DNA from: Chloroflexota bacterium
GTDB taxonomy: Bacteria; Chloroflexota; Anaerolineae; Anaerolineales; Anaerolineaceae
Reading direction: 5' to 3'
Assembly: GCA_016838895.1 (NCBI GenBank)
Contig: JAEKNU010000013.1
Span: 1 to 64,000 of the forward strand
Length of the DNA: 64,000 nucleotides
Position numbers and translations under genes: made by a program. The first letter of the stretch is position 1. Every line of letters starts with the position of its first letter. Under the pieces are notes generated by a model. The model saw only the letters and a list, made by a program, of their open reading frames with translations. It was not told the DNA's origin and ran no database searches. Below are positions 60,675 through 64,000 of this stretch, piece after piece.

Positions 60675-61118
60675 ATGAAATCAATTGCAGAGAGTATTGA
60701 TCAGATATTGTTTGAAAGTAAACCTAAATTGATGGCCATCTCCCCTGAGTTGGCTGGTCAGAAACCCTCGGCGCAGGAATGGTCCAAACAGGAAATATTA
60801 GGACATTTAATTGACTCCGCCTACAACAATCATCAGTGGGTCGTACGCACCAGCATGAACAGAGGGTTGGATTTTTCGCCTTATCATCAGCAAGAGTGGG
60901 TGGCATTGCAGGACTATAACAAGCGTGATTGGTTTACACTGATTGATTTGTGGATACAGGTGAATCTGCATTTATGTAATGCCATGCAACATGTATCGCA
61001 AGAAGCCCTGGAATATCAATGTAATCTTGGCAAAGAGCAGCCGGTGTTGCTCGAATTTATCATCACGGATTACCCACGTCATATGTTGATGCATCTGGAA
61101 GATATTTTAGGTGAGTGA
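60675..61118 (+). CDS. DinB family protein
   Basis: A 147-residue four-helix bundle of the DinB/YfiT-like superfamily. The metal triad is suggested by His in EILGHLIDSAYNNHQW and the His pair in DYPRHMLMHLEDI near the C-terminus. Members are thiol-dependent transferases or of unknown role. AAGG precedes the ATG. It overlaps the start of the next gene if that gene uses the GTG at 61115. Confidence 0.85.
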   Translation: MKSIAESIDQILFESKPKLMAISPELAGQKPSAQEWSKQEILGHLIDSAYNNHQWVVRTSMNRGLDFSPYHQQEWVALQDYNKRDWFTLIDLWIQVNLHLCNAMQHVSQEALEYQCNLGKEQPVLLEFIITDYPRHMLMHLEDILGE

Positions 61119-61762
61119 AACAGGAAAAAATGCCCGCTAAACTATGTCCAAAAATCATTCTGGAAGGCACGCGGCTGACCTTCAAAACCGAGATCGCCTT
61201 TGCGTTAAATGAACATCCGCGCATTGTTGGTCCACGCAAGTATCGCTATCATTCTCCGCTGATCTCTGCGGAATGGTGTGCATTTACGGATACACCCTGG
61301 GGTCGTGGACCGATTAATTTTAATCCGGATGAGGAAGCCCTGGCAATAGAGACGTATCATACCTGGGTACGCTTGTTTGAACTTCAAAAATATTATTCGT
61401 GGATTATTGATCGTTTTCATATCTCGACGCGAGCCTATCAACTGACTTACAACAGAAGGGATTATTCCTTTGCCTGGTTGGAACAACGCATACAGCCGAT
61501 TGGCTTTCGGCTGGTGTTCCTTAACCGATCAGAGGATTCCTTTGCGGCTGCTCGTGCAGAACGTTTAAAAGTATCGGGCAACCCTATTCAGTATGATGAT
61601 CTGGATTTGTTTCGCAGGGAGCAGGTATTAATGCGCAGGTTGGTTAAGGAATCCATGTTACTAACCCTGCAATTAGATATCTCCGATAATAATATTCCGG
61701 CGGCGGCGGAAAAAATTGCCGATTGGCTGGAAGAAACAGGTGGGTTGTATCCGGATTATTGA
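61115..61762 (+). CDS. Thymidylate-kinase-like protein with degenerate P-loop
   Basis: A 215-residue protein (210 if started at the ATG at 61130). The opening KIILEGTRLTFKTEIAFAL is in the place of the GPDGSGKT P-loop of thymidylate or deoxynucleoside kinases, but it lacks the glycines and the GK. A DRFHISTRAYQ motif matches the DRY/DRF motif of those enzymes. Nucleotide binding is thus doubtful or altered. The start overlaps the DinB stop (GTGA). Function is unknown. Confidence 0.6.
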   Translation: MKQEKMPAKLCPKIILEGTRLTFKTEIAFALNEHPRIVGPRKYRYHSPLISAEWCAFTDTPWGRGPINFNPDEEALAIETYHTWVRLFELQKYYSWIIDRFHISTRAYQLTYNRRDYSFAWLEQRIQPIGFRLVFLNRSEDSFAAARAERLKVSGNPIQYDDLDLFRREQVLMRRLVKESMLLTLQLDISDNNIPAAAEKIADWLEETGGLYPDY

Positions 61763-61830
61763 TTGTTTGCAGGAGTGGAGTGAAGGGAAATCTCGACAAT
61801 TATTTTATTTTTTTTATCCAGGAGCAAAGC

Positions 61831-62526
61831 ATGAAAATCATCGGTCTGATCGGCGGCATGAGCTGGGAATCCTCTATTGAGTATTATCGCATTATCAATG
61901 AAGTGACCAAAGAACGTTTGGGCGGACTGCATTCTGCCAAAAGCGTGATGGTCTCGGTGGACTTTGCCGAGATTGAAGAAATGCAAATGCGCGGGGATTG
62001 GCAGCAGGCCGGGCAGGCCATGGCTGCGGCTGCAAAGAGCCTGGAGAATGGCGGTGCTGATTTTATGGTGCTGTGCACCAATACCATGCATAAACTCGCC
62101 GATGAAATGCAAGCCGCAGTGCAGATTCCCATGCTGCATATTGCTGATGCTACCGCTGAGCGTATTAAAGCAAATGGGATAAAAACGATTGGTTTATTGG
62201 GTACACGATTCACCATGGAACAAGATTTTTATAAAGGGCGTCTAGAAGATCGGTTTGGGTTGAACGTATTGATCCCTGATGAGGTCGGTCGAGGTGTTGT
62301 ACATGGGGTGATCTATAACGAACTGGTAAAGGGTGTCATTCGAGATGAATCGAAAAGACAGTACATACGAATTATCGAAGAGCTGATTCAGGCTGGTTCG
62401 CAGGGCATCATTTTGGGATGTACGGAAATTGGCTTATTGGTTCAAGACGGGGATTGTGAGGTACCATTTTTTGACACCACACGCATTCATGCCGAAGCTG
62501 CAGTGGAGTTTGCGCTTAATGACTAA
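61831..62526 (+). CDS. Aspartate/glutamate racemase family protein
   Basis: A 231-residue racemase of the aspartate racemase (YgeA-like) group. It has the GLIGGMSWESSIEYYR start, the first catalytic Cys in VLCTNTMHK and the second in GIILGCTEIGLL. Aspartate racemase interconverts L- and D-aspartate, but broader amino-acid racemases share the motifs. The start is placed at the ATG behind CCAGGAGC; a longer frame upstream lacks a site. Confidence 0.9.
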   Translation: MKIIGLIGGMSWESSIEYYRIINEVTKERLGGLHSAKSVMVSVDFAEIEEMQMRGDWQQAGQAMAAAAKSLENGGADFMVLCTNTMHKLADEMQAAVQIPMLHIADATAERIKANGIKTIGLLGTRFTMEQDFYKGRLEDRFGLNVLIPDEVGRGVVHGVIYNELVKGVIRDESKRQYIRIIEELIQAGSQGIILGCTEIGLLVQDGDCEVPFFDTTRIHAEAAVEFALND

Positions 62527-62703
62527 ATGGATTTATGAAGAATTAGTGTTCAATTAGTATTTATTATTGCTTCACTTAATTTTGTATACTAGTATGGATT
62601 GGCTTGATATCTGCGATCATATAAAGCCGTTAAACGTGGTTTAACAATATGAAAATACTTCCCTAACCAATTTGTGCTATAAAAAGTTAAGAAGGAGAAG
62701 AAA

Positions 62704-63405
62704 ATGGAACAAATCCCTGAATCTGAAATCCCCATGGTTGAAAAAAGAAATCGCCCCATGATTCAAACCTGGATTGATGCTCTAACCAATCCAAACACAG
62801 AAATGTATGCAGAACTCGCGCAAGCAGAAAACGCCAAAACAAATACGGCCTGGTTGTGGGTTTTTATCGGCGCATTGGTTGGTGCTGTGATTTCATCCAT
62901 ATTGACAGCAATATTTGGAAACCCTGCGATGACACAAATCGCAAGTATGATAGGGGAGACTTCTGCTGAGATCCCCTTGGAACAAACCGGTATAGGGTCT
63001 ATCTTAATTGGTATTGTCTGTGGCGCGCCTTTAGGTGCTTTGCTAGGCACATTGTTTTTTGCACTTGGCATTGTTATTCAAAACTGGATTGCAAATATGT
63101 TTGGCGGGGAAGGTTCACTGGATTCATTTGCCTTTGTGTATGCAGCCTTTTCGGCACCGATCGGTATTGTTACTTCTACGTTAGCCGCCATCCCATTTGT
63201 TGGACCATTATTAAGCGGTTTGGTTGGACTATATAGCCTGTATTTGGCGGCTTTGACCCTCCATGTTGTTAAGCGACTTTCCTGGGGAAAAGCGATTATT
63301 GTATTATTGATTCCGCTTATTTTGGTTGCTATTTTGTTTGGTTGTCTGGCTGCTTTACTTGTGCCTATCATTATCTCCTCATTCAGTAATACATTTGGAC
63401 AATAA
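62704..63405 (+). CDS. Yip1-like membrane protein
   Basis: A 233-residue protein with a soluble acidic N-terminus (WIDALTNPNTEMYAELAQAE) and five or six hydrophobic segments. The arrangement, with a Gly-rich GALVGAVISSILTA helix and SFAFVYAAFSAPIGIV, matches the Yip1 domain family. Function in bacteria is unknown. AAGAAGGAGAA precedes the ATG, and a terminator follows. Confidence 0.8.
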   Translation: MEQIPESEIPMVEKRNRPMIQTWIDALTNPNTEMYAELAQAENAKTNTAWLWVFIGALVGAVISSILTAIFGNPAMTQIASMIGETSAEIPLEQTGIGSILIGIVCGAPLGALLGTLFFALGIVIQNWIANMFGGEGSLDSFAFVYAAFSAPIGIVTSTLAAIPFVGPLLSGLVGLYSLYLAALTLHVVKRLSWGKAIIVLLIPLILVAILFGCLAALLVPIIISSFSNTFGQ

Positions 63406-63441
63406 TTTCAAATAACTTGCTATATTTCCGACAAATAATGT

Positions 63442-63476
63442 AGACCGTTATCCGATGATGATAACGGTCTTTTCTT
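63442..63476 (+). terminator. Rho-independent terminator
   Basis: AGACCGTTATC (63442-63452) pairs with GATAACGGTCT (63460-63470) around a 7-base loop, then a short T-run. Confidence 0.82.
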
Positions 63477-63608
63477 TAAGGAAGAAACAAGCCGGTGTTT
63501 TATTTTCCAGGAGATCATTTGTATTTTTGGATTTTTACAGAATCACATCATTCCAAAAAAAAATCTATAATGGTAGTGTAGAATATTATGCATATTTGGG
63601 ATTAAATA

Positions 63609-64000
63609 ATGAAAACTGATTATAGTAAACTGGCGTCCACGTACGATAAGCGATATGAATCAAGCCCGATGCTCGGGGTTGAACAGACTTTGCATGACAT
63701 AATTCTGCAAAATAAATTTAAATCTGTGCTGGAAATTGGCTGTGGTATGGGGCATTGGTTGGATAAACTGGTTCACAAAACGAGTATTTGCTGTGGCGTT
63801 GATCCTTCGATGAAAATGCTCAGGAAAAATTCACCTGCCAATCAGTCGTTTTTTTGCATTAATGGTGTGGCGGAACATGTGCCTTTTCCGGACGGCTCGT
63901 TTGATTTCATATTTTGTGTGAATGCCATCCATCATTTCGCTGATCTGGATCTATTTCTGAATGAAGCCAATCGCATATTAAGGGATCAAGGCCAATTGGC
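63609..64000 (+). CDS. SAM-dependent methyltransferase, cut by the window edge
   Basis: The reading frame from the ATG at 63609 stays open to the end of the window (about 130 codons). It starts MKTDYSKLASTYDKRYE, with motif I VLEIGCGMGHWLDKL, CGVDPSMKMLRKN, and PFPDGSFDFIFCVNAIHHF followed by EANRILRDQGQ. This is the Methyltransf_11 pattern. The C-terminus lies outside, so the length is unknown. A weak GGGA precedes the start. Confidence 0.85.
   Translation, partial: MKTDYSKLASTYDKRYESSPMLGVEQTLHDIILQNKFKSVLEIGCGMGHWLDKLVHKTSICCGVDPSMKMLRKNSPANQSFFCINGVAEHVPFPDGSFDFIFCVNAIHHFADLDLFLNEANRILRDQGQL

Noticed and set aside
1-64000. Search for tRNA, rRNA, CRISPR arrays, IS elements, integrases and phage genes
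   Set aside because: No cloverleaf-type arms, no regularly spaced repeats and no transposase or integrase motifs were noticed in the reading.

Overview
This 64 kb window is dense bacterial DNA of moderate to low G+C, with about 70 protein-coding genes and no rRNA, tRNA, CRISPR array, phage or insertion sequence that I could recognise. The gene content suggests a member of the Chloroflexota, probably Anaerolineae-like. The reasons are the many secreted lipoproteins with Pro/Thr-rich linkers, the tandem DsbA-cyclophilin fusion lipoproteins, the ssb / DUF3467 / translin-like / nadK / B-box / recN block, an R3H-type SpoIIIAA-like ATPase, and the absence of LPS or outer-membrane genes. The taxonomic call is an inference.

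Layout. 0-6 kb: a B3/B4-domain protein meets an AraC regulator tail to tail. The regulator ends a minus-strand run that begins with three tandem paralogous membrane-anchored proteins. GyrI-like, ASCH, methyltransferase and small membrane proteins follow. 6-24 kb: a mainly housekeeping plus-strand block with an MFS transporter, SSB, NAD kinase, RecN, a LysM protein, PdxT, a GNAT-like protein, the R3H ATPase, thymidylate kinase, two DsbA-cyclophilin lipoproteins, a PrsW-like protease and PlsC. 24-29 kb: a flavodoxin behind a MerR-type promoter, a DUF3795 protein, a GH3 beta-glucosidase and an aldo/keto reductase. 29.3-29.45 kb: two perfect palindromes of 30 and 50 bp.

29.5-35.4 kb is the most notable region: a compact minus-strand operon of lipoprotein, 45-residue membrane microprotein, MBOAT acyltransferase, double SGNH protein, acyl carrier protein and acyl-AMP ligase. 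It has the full logic of a Dlt-type cell-envelope acylation pathway. It includes a DltX-like microprotein too short for routine gene calling, and its activating enzyme looks like a fatty-acyl ligase rather than a D-alanine ligase.

36-47.5 kb is an accessory stretch of single enzymes: aldo/keto reductase, nitrilase, hydrolase, GNAT, GGDEF, HAD, deaminase, methyltransferase and lipoproteins. 47.5-50.9 kb is a four-gene glycine betaine/choline ABC importer with a good promoter. 51-53 kb holds a TetR regulator divergent from an FMN reductase/PCP_red fusion, with a 36-bp operator-like dyad between them and a coupled 55-residue ORF downstream. 55.3-58.6 kb is a three-gene cassette of a zinc-ribbon pseudokinase, a vWA protein and a divergent adenylosuccinate-synthetase paralogue; I know of no described system with this composition. 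58.9-64 kb holds a glycosidase-like lipoprotein, VOC, DinB, a thymidylate-kinase-like protein with a degenerate P-loop, an Asp/Glu racemase, a Yip1-like membrane protein and a methyltransferase cut by the window edge.

Several genes were found by translating gaps by hand (5666-5833, 34883-35020, 53022-53189), as were two decayed coding remnants (44579-44784 and 51076-51238). All family assignments come from reading motifs; no database search was run.
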